A stretch of DNA of 64,000 nt from Chitinophagaceae bacterium UBA1930 (GCA_002337145.1 DDFK01000003.1:372001-436000), one strand, 5' to 3'. Shown: positions 15,805 through 24,367, numbered from the stretch's first letter. Program-made: numbers and translations. Notes: generated by a model not told the origin, from the sequence alone.

Positions 15805-17823
15805 TTATAAGTATTCGTCAAAATTTGTGTTGGTCTCTAAGTAGGTAAGCTTTGCTTTCTCCCAATCATCAGTTGCTGGTTTATTGTATTCCAAACCTTT
15901 CTGCTCAACCATTGCCAATGTTTCCTTTGGCATCATACCGCCAAACATCAAGGCTTCAACATCCAAATAATCATCATCAATCTGTCTGTCATTTGCCAAT
16001 TGGCTGACACGTTCCACCTGTGCTTTCTTTTCTTCAAGAACCATGTTCAAAGCCGCCCTGCTGCCATTGTATGCATATGCCAATCCACGGGGTTGCAATG
16101 TTGCTTCCTTAGCTATGAAGCGAATGTTTTTGAAGTCTGTAACCAGTACACGGCTCATGTCGTAAGGGTCATAAACAATGGTTATGTCACTTCCAATCAA
16201 ATGCTGCATTGTTACGTAATTGGGTAAATCATAACTGTATTTAACACCTGCTATTACTGGCTCGATACCTCTATTGGTAATCTTGTTTGTCCTGCCTTTA
16301 GGGATTCCGAATATTGACAGGAACTGCATGTCATCAACCTGTATCTTTTCTTCTGCTGGCATGGCGTTCCATTTCTCCAACCATAATGCTTCACGGCTTG
16401 GGGCTTCCATGTTGCTTTTAGTAAAGCTTGGCATCTTACGCATGTACAGGAAATAGTTATCTATCTGCTCGCAAGCTTCTTCTCCAACTTTTGGGCGGCT
16501 CTTTTCATTTGCCTTCAAAGCCTCAATATTTACACCCCTAGTTTTAGCAGTTATGTTATGGCCATTGTAGTTGAGTATCTTATGTGCAGCCATCTTTTCT
16601 GCACGCTCTGCATGTGTGCTACCAAACATCTGTTCTATATATCCCCTACCTTGTTTGTTCTTCAATGCTGGTGGCACAAACTTGCCAATGCTTTTAAAGA
16701 ATGGGAAAGCAGCCGATTTGTTCCAATGGTCACCTTTGACCTCATAAGGCATGTACCAGTTGCCATCGTTTGCAAGGCTCTTTATATAATACATAGCATC
16801 AATCCATGCAATACGAATCATTTCAAATACTGGTGCTTTCGCTTGCCTGTAACAGCTACCCAAAACCAGCCCTATGCTACTGTCAGCAACTATGTAACTG
16901 ACATAGCGTTGCATGTATTTGGTTTCTTCTTTCGCTTCCTTGTTTTGGTAGTAGTAGTTCAGATTGTAATCATCGCACTCAACCATTTTAAGCGGCATCA
17001 TTGTATTGGCTGGCAAGCCTTTTACCTGCCTGATGTACTTGGAATTGTAACTGTCCCAACCTTCACGCAAAGCGGTTAATTCTGGTTCCCATTCTTTTCT
17101 TTTAATACCGATTATGCCGGGCTTTACCTCTTTGTAACCATTTGTTGATGCCCATTTATTGTATATAAAACAAACCATCACATCATCATACTGGTTGCCA
17201 TGTTTGAGCAAAGAGAAAAGCATGTCCTCACTAGTTTTGTCATCAATCTTTGCAGCCAGCTTGTTACCGAAACGCCAGTCTATCAAACACTCGTAACCTT
17301 TGGACGCATACTCCTTTACTTTATTGTTGAGCCTTTGATATGATGTAGGCAAATCAACTTTTTCAATCTTTATAAGGTCGCATACATGAATCCAAAAGCT
17401 ATCAAGTGGCAGGTTCAATGTTTTCTTGATAAATGATTTTTCAGTAGTTGTTTTAACAAGCATATTCAACCAGCTTGCAGCAATAGTGTATTTGGTAATA
17501 TGCTCAGGCAGTAGGGATTTGTTGTCATCAATTTTGAATGACATAAAAAAGCTTTCTGCTTTAAAATCCTTCTCTACCAGTTTCTTTATTGGCTCTTTTG
17601 CGATGTAATCATAAGGGTTGCCAAACTGTTTTTTAATCTTCTCCTTATGGTCATCAATCAGCGTATCAAATTTTACAAGTGGCTTTCTTTTATCATCAGG
17701 GTTAGCCATCATTTGCCACTTACTGCCATTGCGTAGGTTCGCTTTTTTTACAGTATCATCCTTCCAACCGCAATGAAGGAAGTCGCTGTATTCAATCCAC
17801 AAAATGTTATCAATCAGTTTCAA
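15805..17823 (-). CDS. MuA-like DDE transposase
   Basis: The 672-residue protein has a long N-terminal DNA-binding part, a central RNase H-like rve core and a C-terminal beta-barrel (YDPYDMSRVLVTDF). Likely catalytic residues are D284 or D285 (KMVECDDYN), D365 (EVKGDHW) and E397 (GRGYIEQMFG). The C-terminal part would contact MuB. It catalyses replicative transposition of the phage genome. It is the first large gene of the leftward early operon, 14 bases after the small HTH gene. Confidence 0.88.
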   Translation of the reverse strand: MKLIDNILWIEYSDFLHCGWKDDTVKKANLRNGSKWQMMANPDDKRKPLVKFDTLIDDHKEKIKKQFGNPYDYIAKEPIKKLVEKDFKAESFFMSFKIDDNKSLLPEHITKYTIAASWLNMLVKTTTEKSFIKKTLNLPLDSFWIHVCDLIKIEKVDLPTSYQRLNNKVKEYASKGYECLIDWRFGNKLAAKIDDKTSEDMLFSLLKHGNQYDDVMVCFIYNKWASTNGYKEVKPGIIGIKRKEWEPELTALREGWDSYNSKYIRQVKGLPANTMMPLKMVECDDYNLNYYYQNKEAKEETKYMQRYVSYIVADSSIGLVLGSCYRQAKAPVFEMIRIAWIDAMYYIKSLANDGNWYMPYEVKGDHWNKSAAFPFFKSIGKFVPPALKNKQGRGYIEQMFGSTHAERAEKMAAHKILNYNGHNITAKTRGVNIEALKANEKSRPKVGEEACEQIDNYFLYMRKMPSFTKSNMEAPSREALWLEKWNAMPAEEKIQVDDMQFLSIFGIPKGRTNKITNRGIEPVIAGVKYSYDLPNYVTMQHLIGSDITIVYDPYDMSRVLVTDFKNIRFIAKEATLQPRGLAYAYNGSRAALNMVLEEKKAQVERVSQLANDRQIDDDYLDVEALMFGGMMPKETLAMVEQKGLEYNKPATDDWEKAKLTYLETNTNFDEYL

Positions 17824-17836
17824 GGGTTGTTGTTTT

Positions 17837-18043
17837 TTACTTTGTAGTTAATGGTGGAAGCACATTTTTGACTGCTTCTAAAAGAAGGTTCCTGCCTTCG
17901 TGCAAAAACATATAAGTTGAAAAAACCTGCTCATTTTCATTTGCCCCCTCTATCGTTCTATAAACTGTCCGCTCAGAAACCCCCATCACATCGGCGGTAT
18001 CTTTTACAATTGAAGCCTTCCTGCTGTCTCTTTTTTTACTCAT
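17837..18043 (-). CDS. Small HTH regulator at start of the early operon (Ner-like position)
   Basis: 68 residues with a helix-turn-helix segment (IVKDTADVMGVSERTVYR) near the N-terminus and a helical tail. It is the first gene of the leftward early operon, the place where Mu encodes Ner, the regulator that turns down early transcription. It could instead be a MuA-associated DNA-binding accessory. It is transcribed from the promoter at 18088-18120. Confidence 0.6.
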   Translation of the reverse strand: MSKKRDSRKASIVKDTADVMGVSERTVYRTIEGANENEQVFSTYMFLHEGRNLLLEAVKNVLPPLTTK

Positions 18044-18071
18044 TGGTGCATCTTTTGTATTAACTTTATAC

Positions 18072-18128
18072 GTCCCTTATGGAGACACAAAGTTATGTCC
18101 GTTTAATTGACAAGTCCAAATAATGGAC
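18072..18128. promoter_or_regulatory. Three-copy operator array in the repressor/early-operon control region
   Basis: Three 15-bp sites with the form GTCC-N7-(G/T)GAC occur at 18072-18086 (GTCCCTTATGGAGAC, imperfect), 18097-18111 (GTCCGTTTAATTGAC) and 18114-18128 (GTCCAAATAATGGAC, dyad-symmetric arms). They overlap the predicted early promoter and the upstream part of the repressor promoter. This fits binding by the S24 repressor or the small HTH protein; which one binds is not shown. Confidence 0.6.
18088..18120 (-). promoter_or_regulatory. Early promoter, Bacteroidota-type
   Basis: On the minus strand TTTG (18120-18117), a 21-nt spacer and TAACTTTG (18095-18088) match the Bacteroidota consensus TTTG-N19-21-TAnnTTTG. 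It would start the early operon leader about 7 nt after the -7 element, and two operator-like sites lie inside it. Confidence 0.65.
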
Positions 18129-18140
18129 GCAATATTTTTG
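18107..18140 (+). promoter_or_regulatory. Repressor promoter, leaderless
   Basis: TATTTTTG at 18133-18140 fits TAnnTTTG exactly, and an upstream TTG at 18107-18109 lies 23 nt away, slightly longer than the usual spacing. The repressor ATG is at 18145, so the predicted transcript would begin at or next to the start codon. Confidence 0.5.
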
Positions 18141-18144
18141 CACT

Positions 18145-19050
18145 ATGGTTACAAATTTGGCAACTAATCTAGCTTTTTTAAGAAAAAGGGATAACTTACA
18201 ACAGTCTGAAATACAAGATAGGCTTGGGTTTAAAAGAAATACGTGGTCAAATTGGGAGAATGGGAAAAACGAGCCAAGCATTTCAATATTATTGACAATT
18301 TGTAACTTTTTTAATGTCAGTTTAGTTGAATTGATAGAAAAAGATTTATCCAATGTACACCTAAATGAAAAAAAAGGGAATCAAGAAAAAAGCAAAAATG
18401 TCCACCTAACTGTCCACCCTTCTGTCCACCCAAGTGACAAAAAAGAGGCTAAACCGTACAAGCAAGAGGTACATTTTACTGTTGAGGGAGAAGCTTTAAA
18501 TGACTATGGTAATAAGCTAATTCCTATAACTGATATTAGCGTAGCTGCTGGTAGTGGTATTTACGCCCCCGAACATGTTGAAAACGTTGCTGCATGGGGC
18601 ATTCCACCACATTTAATAAAGAAAAATGCCACTTATTTAGCTGTAAGGGTAAAAGGGCAGTCAATGGCACCAACTTTACAGGATGATAGCCAGATGATTT
18701 TAAGGCTTTTAGACCGTTCCGAGTGGTCTAAAGTCAGCCAAAAAAATGAGAGGATTTATGTTGTATCTGATATGGAAGGCAAAGGATACCTAAAACGTGT
18801 AAGGAATAGGTTAGATAAGGGTTTTCTGGTTCTTACATCGGACAATCCCGACAAGGCTACATACGGTAATTTCAACTTAAAGGCAGATGAAATAAATACC
18901 ATTTGGGAAGCTGAAATATACATCTCTTGGAAGATGCCCAACATACATGACCAATATTACTCAAAATTGCAAAATTTGGAAAATAGGTTTGATGATGAAA
19001 TGGCGGCAATGGAAGCAAAGTTGAATAAGCTGGTCAAAAGGCTTACTTAA
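18145..19050 (+). CDS. CI/LexA-like phage repressor (XRE HTH + S24 peptidase)
   Basis: Residues about 8-65 are an XRE-type helix-turn-helix (NTWSNWENGKNEPS). A charged linker containing the repeats VHLTVHPSVHPS (86-97) leads to an S24 self-cleavage domain. The predicted cleavage bond is Ala-Gly at 135-136, the nucleophile is Ser173 in KGQSMAP, and the general base is Lys217 in YLKRV. A C-terminal coiled tail follows. It should repress the divergent early operon and be inactivated through RecA after DNA damage. It is transcribed away from the rest of the early genes. Confidence 0.85.
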   Translation: MVTNLATNLAFLRKRDNLQQSEIQDRLGFKRNTWSNWENGKNEPSISILLTICNFFNVSLVELIEKDLSNVHLNEKKGNQEKSKNVHLTVHPSVHPSDKKEAKPYKQEVHFTVEGEALNDYGNKLIPITDISVAAGSGIYAPEHVENVAAWGIPPHLIKKNATYLAVRVKGQSMAPTLQDDSQMILRLLDRSEWSKVSQKNERIYVVSDMEGKGYLKRVRNRLDKGFLVLTSDNPDKATYGNFNLKADEINTIWEAEIYISWKMPNIHDQYYSKLQNLENRFDDEMAAMEAKLNKLVKRLT

Positions 19051-19085
19051 ATGGAAGTAGAATGGAAGCAAAAAGAACCTTGAAA

Positions 19086-19208
19086 AACGTTTCGTTTTAT
19101 TTCTTAAAAATATACAAATCCGCTCAATTGCTTATCTGTGTTGCGTTTCGTGCATTTTTTGCACTTTTTTTATTCTTTGTTTATTTAAACGTTTAGTTTT
19201 ATCCCCCA
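19086..19208. repeat. Putative Mu-type right end with three transposase-site-like repeats
   Basis: Three direct repeats follow the repressor: AACGTTTCGTTTTAT at 19086-19100, TTGCGTTTCGTGCAT at 19141-19155 and AACGTTTAGTTTTAT at 19188-19202. The last is followed by CCCCCA, giving a terminal CA at 19207-19208, as expected for a TG...CA bounded element. No gene fits this 240-bp interval. The matching left end is not in the window, so the boundary remains tentative. Confidence 0.5.
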
Positions 19209-19292
19209 TACCATATTCGATACCGATCATGGGTGCGACGCCGAGGAAGCCGAACAGCGATCCTATAGCTGGCAGCCAAAATAACAATTACC

Positions 19293-20747
19293 ATGTTTAA
19301 CAAGAGAATTAAAGTAAAAGAGCTTTTACAGAGCGAACAAACAGGACACGAAGTTACCGTAATGGGTTGGGTGCGTACATTTCGCAACAACCAGTTTATA
19401 GCATTGAATGATGGCAGCACCAATAATAATATTCAGGTAGTGGTTGAATTGGGCTTGCTGGATGATGCCACGTTGAAACGCATTACCACCGGTGCTTCGT
19501 TAAAGGTTGTTGGCGAAGTAGTGGCCAGTTTGGGTAAAGGACAAAAAATAGAAGTAAAGGCAAAGACCCTGGAAATATTGGGTGATAGCGATGCAGAAAA
19601 ATATCCATTGCAATTAAAGAACAGACCAACTCTTGAATATTTAAGGGAGAAGGCCCATTTGCGTTTCAGGACAAATACATTTGGCTCGGTATTCCGCCTG
19701 CGTCATTCACTGGCATTTGCCATTCATCAGTTCTTTAACGAAAAAGGCTTTGTGTACCTGCATACACCCATCATTACATCGAGCGATGCGGAAGGTGCCG
19801 GAGAAATGTTCAGGGTAACCACATTGCCTATTGATGGCAGTGCACCCAAGAACGAAGATGGCAGCATTGATTTTAGGGAAGATTTTTTTGGCAAGAGTAC
19901 CAACCTTACGGTAAGTGGTCAACTAGAAGGCGAACTGGGTGCTATGGCGTTTAGCGACATCTATACTTTTGGGCCAACATTCAGGGCCGAGAACTCCAAC
20001 ACAACCCGCCACTTGGCCGAGTTCTGGATGATTGAACCGGAAGTTGCCTTTAACGATATTGAAGACAATATGAACCTGGCTGAGGAGTTCATTCAGTACC
20101 TGATACGTTACGCCATGCAGCATAACATGGAGGACCTGGAATTTTTGGATGCACGCCTGGCAGAGGAAGAGAAACAGAAACCGCAAAATGAAAGACAGGA
20201 ATTTGGGCTGATAGAAAAACTGAAGTTTGTGGTGGACAATAAGTTTGAACGCATTACTTATACTGAAGCCATACAGATATTGCTGGACAGTCCGCATTAC
20301 AAAAAGAAGAAGTTTAAATACGATGTAAGCTGGGGTATTGACATGCAAAGCGAACATGAACGTTACCTGGTTGAAAAACACTTTAAGAAACCGGTAATTG
20401 TAACCGCTTACCCTGCTGCCATTAAAGCGTTTTATATGCGATTGAACGATGGCTGCGAGCCAGGAAAGGAAACGGTGGCAGCAATGGATATTCTTGCACC
20501 GGGTATTGGTGAAATTGTTGGTGGCAGCCAAAGGGAAGAACGTTACGATGTATTGGTGAAGAAAATGGAACAGTTTGATATTCCCACGCACGAAATGGAT
20601 TGGTACCTGGACACACGCCGTTTTGGTAGCGTGCCACATGCAGGTTTTGGGCTGGGTTTTGAAAGGATGGTGCAGTTTGTGACTGGCATGACCAATATAC
20701 GTGACGTGATACCTTTTGCAAGGACACCAAAGAACTGTGAGTTTTAA
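19293..20747 (+). CDS. asnS: Asparaginyl-tRNA synthetase
   Basis: The 484-residue class IIb synthetase charges tRNA-Asn with asparagine in the cytoplasm. It has an N-terminal OB-fold anticodon-binding domain (VTVMGWVRTFRNN), a motif 2 segment FRAENSNTTRHLAEF and a motif 3 segment GFGLGFERMVQF, and is about the usual family length. It is a host core gene lying 84 bp beyond the predicted prophage end, so its native promoter may have been displaced by phage insertion. A terminator follows at 20775. Confidence 0.95.
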   Translation: MFNKRIKVKELLQSEQTGHEVTVMGWVRTFRNNQFIALNDGSTNNNIQVVVELGLLDDATLKRITTGASLKVVGEVVASLGKGQKIEVKAKTLEILGDSDAEKYPLQLKNRPTLEYLREKAHLRFRTNTFGSVFRLRHSLAFAIHQFFNEKGFVYLHTPIITSSDAEGAGEMFRVTTLPIDGSAPKNEDGSIDFREDFFGKSTNLTVSGQLEGELGAMAFSDIYTFGPTFRAENSNTTRHLAEFWMIEPEVAFNDIEDNMNLAEEFIQYLIRYAMQHNMEDLEFLDARLAEEEKQKPQNERQEFGLIEKLKFVVDNKFERITYTEAIQILLDSPHYKKKKFKYDVSWGIDMQSEHERYLVEKHFKKPVIVTAYPAAIKAFYMRLNDGCEPGKETVAAMDILAPGIGEIVGGSQREERYDVLVKKMEQFDIPTHEMDWYLDTRRFGSVPHAGFGLGFERMVQFVTGMTNIRDVIPFARTPKNCEF

Positions 20748-20774
20748 GTAAAGGAATCCATAAACTAGATATAT

Positions 20775-20801
20775 AAAAGGTTGGACCATATCCAGCCTTT
20801 T
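20775..20801 (+). terminator. Terminator of asnS
   Basis: AAAAGGTTGGA and TCCAGCCTTTT form an 11-bp stem with one G-T pair and a 5-nt loop, followed by a short AT-rich tract. Confidence 0.7.
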
Positions 20802-20838
20802 ATTATTGTATAACGTATGTAAGTATAAAAAATAATCC

Positions 20839-21615
20839 ATGAATAGTTTTATTGAAACATTGAGAAAAGAGATAGCACCGATAAGGCAGCAACTCACCAA
20901 CCATTCTTTATACGCTGAAATGCAAACTGTGCAACAGTTGCAGCAGTTTACGCAATGGCATGTATTTGCTGTTTGGGATTTTATGAGTTTGTTGAAGTCG
21001 TTGCAAACCAGCCTTACCTGCACCACTGCACCATGGGTACCGGTAGGTAATGCTGATACCCGTTACTTGATTAATGAAATTGTTTTGGGCGAGGAAAGCG
21101 ATGTGGATGCACAAGGCAAGCGTACCAGCCATTTTGAGCTGTACCTGCAGGCCATGCAGCAAATGGGCGCCGATACCACCTTAATGGAACAATTGATTGC
21201 TTATTTGCAAAACGGCGTTACCGTAACCGATGCTTTACATAAACTGCAAATGCCAGATGCCATTAAAAATTTTGTACTGCACACTTTCCACATTATACAG
21301 CAACCCGTACATATACAGGCTGCCGTATTTACGTTTGGCCGCGAAGACCTAATACCGGATATGTTTATTGGAATTGTTAAAGAACTTTCTGTCAGTCATG
21401 CAGAGAAACTGAGCATTTTTAAATATTATTTGGAAAGGCATATTGAAGTAGATGGCGACCATCACAGTCATTTGGCTATGGAAATGGTAAATACATTGTG
21501 CGGTACCGATGCAGACAAATGGCGGGGTGCTACAATAGCATCCTATCAAGCACTGGAAAAAAGAAAAGAATTGTGGGATGCAGTCTTGAACAGCTTGCCA
21601 GAAGTGGTTGCTTAA
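20839..21615 (+). CDS. DUF3050 domain protein (heme-oxygenase-like fold)
   Basis: The 258-residue protein matches the DUF3050 family in length and pattern: N-terminal LRKEIAPIRQQLTNHSLY, then WHVFAVWDFMSLLKSLQ, LINEIVLGEESD, and C-terminal YLERHIEVDGDHHSHLAMEM. Conserved histidines and acidic residues suggest a metal site in a heme-oxygenase-like helical bundle. The biochemical role is unknown. It lies between asnS and the tRNA-Phe gene, in chromosomal DNA. Confidence 0.75.
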   Translation: MNSFIETLRKEIAPIRQQLTNHSLYAEMQTVQQLQQFTQWHVFAVWDFMSLLKSLQTSLTCTTAPWVPVGNADTRYLINEIVLGEESDVDAQGKRTSHFELYLQAMQQMGADTTLMEQLIAYLQNGVTVTDALHKLQMPDAIKNFVLHTFHIIQQPVHIQAAVFTFGREDLIPDMFIGIVKELSVSHAEKLSIFKYYLERHIEVDGDHHSHLAMEMVNTLCGTDADKWRGATIASYQALEKRKELWDAVLNSLPEVVA

Positions 21616-21731
21616 ACAGCTTTCTAAAAAAAAGTTTCGAGAAAAAAGCCAAGGATGTGGATTATTTGTGAAATCCCCCTATTTTTGCTGCCCCGAAAGA
21701 AACACACCAATAGTATTTCGGTTATAAGGAT

Positions 21732-21804
21732 GGTGCGGTAGCTCAGTTGGTAGAGCAAAGGACTGAAAATCCTTGTGTCGCCGGTTCAATCCCGGCCCAC
21801 ACCA
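21732..21804 (+). tRNA. tRNA-Phe (GAA)
   Basis: The 73-nt cloverleaf has a D-arm (GCTCAGTTGGTAGAGC), anticodon stem-loop with GAA within ACTGAAAAT, and T-arm with TTCAATC. The acceptor stem pairs GGTGCGG with CCACACC, leaving one C-A mismatch at the fifth pair. CCA is not encoded. The 3' 43 bases belong to the 46-bp direct repeat, so the integrated element supplies the 3' half of the present gene and restores it. Confidence 0.93.
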
Positions 21805-21807
21805 CTT
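21762..21807. repeat. attL (tRNA-Phe 3' end)
   Basis: The 46 bases from the anticodon loop to four bases past the tRNA end (starting ACTGAAAAT, ending CACCACTT) are identical to 41087-41132. Confidence 0.93.
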
Positions 21808-21815
21808 CAAAATCA

Positions 21816-21849
21816 AGCGATTACGATTAAAATTCGTAGTCGCTTTTTT
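21816..21849 (+). terminator. Terminator after tRNA-Phe, carried by the element
   Basis: AGCGATTACGA/TCGTAGTCGCT form an 11-bp stem (one G-T pair) with a 7-nt loop and a six-T run. It lies inside the element, so the element restores both the tRNA 3' end and its terminator. Confidence 0.8.
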
Positions 21850-21851
21850 CT

Positions 21852-21879
21852 TTACTACAACAATGCTACAACATTTTGC
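21852..21879. repeat. Element-end repeat, left copy (possible integrase arm site)
   Basis: A 28-bp sequence, beginning TTACTACAACAAT and ending CAACATTTTGC, recurs in the same orientation at 40961-40988 with one difference. Each copy contains two CTACAAC cores. The location just inside both ends fits integrase arm-binding sites. Confidence 0.6.
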
Positions 21880-22054
21880 ATTCGGCGAAATTCTATCTCT
21901 ATCAAACAGACGATGCAAAAATAATTTGGACACATCGCAATAATTCTTATTTTCATTTTGTAGTATCCCCAATACTAAAAAGTTTCTTGTTGTCCAGCCA
22001 GCCTTTCATCCAAAGGCTGTGGGAAATGTATTTTCTAAACTCTAAACAAAACTA

Positions 22055-23728
22055 ATGGGGACGCACAAACAATTCCTTCCGGCAGCACTCAGAAAAGGAG
22101 TGTCCTATCTCGCCGCAACCCTCGCAATTATCGTAGTCATGCATGCCTGCCGGAAAACCGATTCGCAGGGCAATCAGGACACGCAGCCAGGCAACGTAGT
22201 TACCAAGTTTTTGACCTTGCCCGCTTCGGCTACACCAGAAGTGAAACGGATTGCAGCCACCTTAAAAAAGAAGAATGAAATTGCTGGATTCCTGAATGAA
22301 ATGGCAAAGAAGGACGGCTTTCCCGTATGGGACAAAGTGATTGTGAACACTGCAGCCAAAGTCACCCGCAAAGGAGCAAGCCTAAGAACAAACAGCAGCA
22401 ACGATACCATCGTCTATATACCGCTTGTGCTGGGCAATGCCGACCATGTGAACGCATTCATCTATGCCAGGCTGCACGACAGCATAAGCCTGCAACTGCA
22501 CCGTGCCAACAATTACGAATCCTATGGCTTTGGCAGCATGGAATCGGCTACAGACAATGCCGAGAGGCTGGCATTCCAGTTCATGATGCTTGACAAGGCC
22601 GTATTCGGACACAAGAAGTTCAAGCTGATGGACAATCGCTTGTTTCACAATGCGTCCGACCCTACGAACAGCTTGCCCAATACTGAACGCTATCTTGAGA
22701 TCAAGGAGGACAGCACCTCAAATTCTGCATCACGCTTGGCAGAAGGAACGATTACGCGTTGCACCTACTCTGTTTCCCATCATTGCACAGGGGACTTGGT
22801 ATGTATACCAAACTGCGACAACTGCCCGCTATGCGTCACAGAAGGATGGGAGTGCGTGACAACTGTATATTACTATTTTGTAGATGATGATGGTAGTTCT
22901 GGTGGCGGAGGTGGAGGCACTGGCGGTGGCACTGGCGGAGGGGGTGGAGGTGGAGGCTCTTCCCCAACAGACCCCGTGCCATGCAACCCCAACCCATTAC
23001 TGGATAACGGGCTGTTGCCTTGCCCCGAAGGGAATACGACAGGGTGGCTGCCCTTTGTTACAACGCAGTTGGATGATGTTGACGATACCGACATCAACGA
23101 TCCATGCCTGAAATCTGTTCTTGATAATATAACAAAGCCTGGGCTTGCGAACTATATTTCAAGAATATATAACGGTCAAAATTTCACACCGAATACAACG
23201 CAGAAATACAAAGTAAAATATGAAATCGATACAACGTTGGTAGGTTCAACAGGCCAGCCTGTGCCGGGCAATACAACGGTAACAACTGCACCCGACGGCA
23301 CCCATCAGGTAAGTATTAAGTTGAATACAAAACTCTTTCAGGGCTCAACCAAAGAATGGGCTACAGCAGTAGTCCTGCATGAGATGATGCACGGAATAGT
23401 AGCAGTGCTTCACCCTGAAGACAGCACAACAAATCTGGCACATATAGGAATGTTTGAAAGAAAAAGTCCCATATATATCATGCAATCACTTAAAGAAATT
23501 TTCCCATCTCTTGATGACCATGATGCAATTGCTTTGGGCATGGATGGTTTAGGTTTACCGGGTATCTTTATGATACCTGACCCGAATAATCCGGGTGGGA
23601 CGATGATAGACCCCAATAGGGATCTGTTTGCCCTGACAAATTATTATCAATCAATTTCACAAGCTGTCAGTGCATTTACGCCCTATCACTCTTGGACAGG
23701 CAGCTTAGGAACTCAATATTGCAATTAA
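22055..23728 (+). CDS. Secreted metallopeptidase-like lipoprotein with Gly-rich linker
   Basis: The 557-residue product has a hydrophobic N-terminus ending in a lipobox-like MHAC (Cys32). A middle region holds a cysteine-rich cluster (CIPNCDNCPLC, 250-260), then an unusual glycine run with Thr breaks (283-301). The C-terminal domain (about 350-557) contains HEMMH (442-446), the HExxH zinc signature, with an Asp/Glu-rich stretch after it. A surface zinc protease or inactive relative is likely. It lies at the left end of the tRNA island as cargo. Homologues of known function are not recognised. Confidence 0.6.
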   Translation: MGTHKQFLPAALRKGVSYLAATLAIIVVMHACRKTDSQGNQDTQPGNVVTKFLTLPASATPEVKRIAATLKKKNEIAGFLNEMAKKDGFPVWDKVIVNTAAKVTRKGASLRTNSSNDTIVYIPLVLGNADHVNAFIYARLHDSISLQLHRANNYESYGFGSMESATDNAERLAFQFMMLDKAVFGHKKFKLMDNRLFHNASDPTNSLPNTERYLEIKEDSTSNSASRLAEGTITRCTYSVSHHCTGDLVCIPNCDNCPLCVTEGWECVTTVYYYFVDDDGSSGGGGGGTGGGTGGGGGGGGSSPTDPVPCNPNPLLDNGLLPCPEGNTTGWLPFVTTQLDDVDDTDINDPCLKSVLDNITKPGLANYISRIYNGQNFTPNTTQKYKVKYEIDTTLVGSTGQPVPGNTTVTTAPDGTHQVSIKLNTKLFQGSTKEWATAVVLHEMMHGIVAVLHPEDSTTNLAHIGMFERKSPIYIMQSLKEIFPSLDDHDAIALGMDGLGLPGIFMIPDPNNPGGTMIDPNRDLFALTNYYQSISQAVSAFTPYHSWTGSLGTQYCN

Positions 23729-23747
23729 TTGTATTAAATTTATTTAT

Positions 23748-24260
23748 ATGAAACGTATACTTATCATCTTATTATTGTGCGTTTTTATTCAAAAGGGCTT
23801 TTCGCAGCAAGATAGCGAGCCGTTTATAAACGGTTATTTGAATAAAGAATACATCTACTTCGATAGCCTCAACAAACTTTGGCGTAATGAGATCGCCTGT
23901 TTTGACATCACACACGAAGTCTATGCAAGTTTTAGAATAGACACGAACTCAAATGTTGTCGACCTTAAAATAACGGAACTGCCCGTTTATAGTTTGCCAA
24001 TTGAGATGAAAGCATATATTGAAAAACTCATCATCTCAACGAATGGCAAATGGGTTTATAAAATAAATAACCAACAAAAAAGCATTTCGAACGAAATAAT
24101 ATATCGCTTTGATTTTTTTAAGCCTAGTAAAACAATGCAGGAAAGACTCGATGCCACAATAAAACTAATGGATTGCTATTATGATTACGCTTACAATTTA
24201 GAGGTCATTAAAAAATTTGACAACATGAAAGCCGGTAAGATTTTCTCTATTGGATATTAA
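23748..24260 (+). CDS. Secreted protein of unknown function
   Basis: The 170-residue protein begins with a signal peptide (MKRILIILLLCVFIQKGFSQ). The mature part has a TonB-C-like or lipocalin-like mix of strands (SFRIDTNSNVVDLKITELP, then a helix, then WVYKINNQQ), but no diagnostic residue. It starts 19 bases after the metallopeptidase-like gene, so the two probably form one transcription unit. Confidence 0.5.
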   Translation: MKRILIILLLCVFIQKGFSQQDSEPFINGYLNKEYIYFDSLNKLWRNEIACFDITHEVYASFRIDTNSNVVDLKITELPVYSLPIEMKAYIEKLIISTNGKWVYKINNQQKSISNEIIYRFDFFKPSKTMQERLDATIKLMDCYYDYAYNLEVIKKFDNMKAGKIFSIGY

Positions 24261-24367
24261 AAATAATTTTTGAAGCTTGTTTTTTACAAGAAAATAAAGC
24301 CCTGCATATTAAAGGATATGAAGGCTTACAAAGAATATTCCTTTTTGACAGCTTAAATTAGATTTTT

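Larger units (their letters stand above)
1..19208. mobile_element. Mu-like transposable prophage (right part; left end outside window)
   Basis: The assignment rests on a MuA-type DDE transposase next to a MuB-type ATPase, Gam, GemA (gp16-like), gp36-like, DUF935 portal, MuF and GpG-like genes, and an S24 repressor at one end. Late genes read rightward and early genes leftward, so transcription converges near 4565, unlike phage Mu itself where nearly everything reads one way. The right boundary at about 19208 is inferred from transposase-site-like repeats and a terminal CA. The left end is not in the window. Confidence 0.88.

Noticed and set aside
22884..23111. Alternative frames over the Gly-rich linker
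   Set aside because: They arise from the GGC/GGA repeat on either strand and are shadows of the lipoprotein gene.
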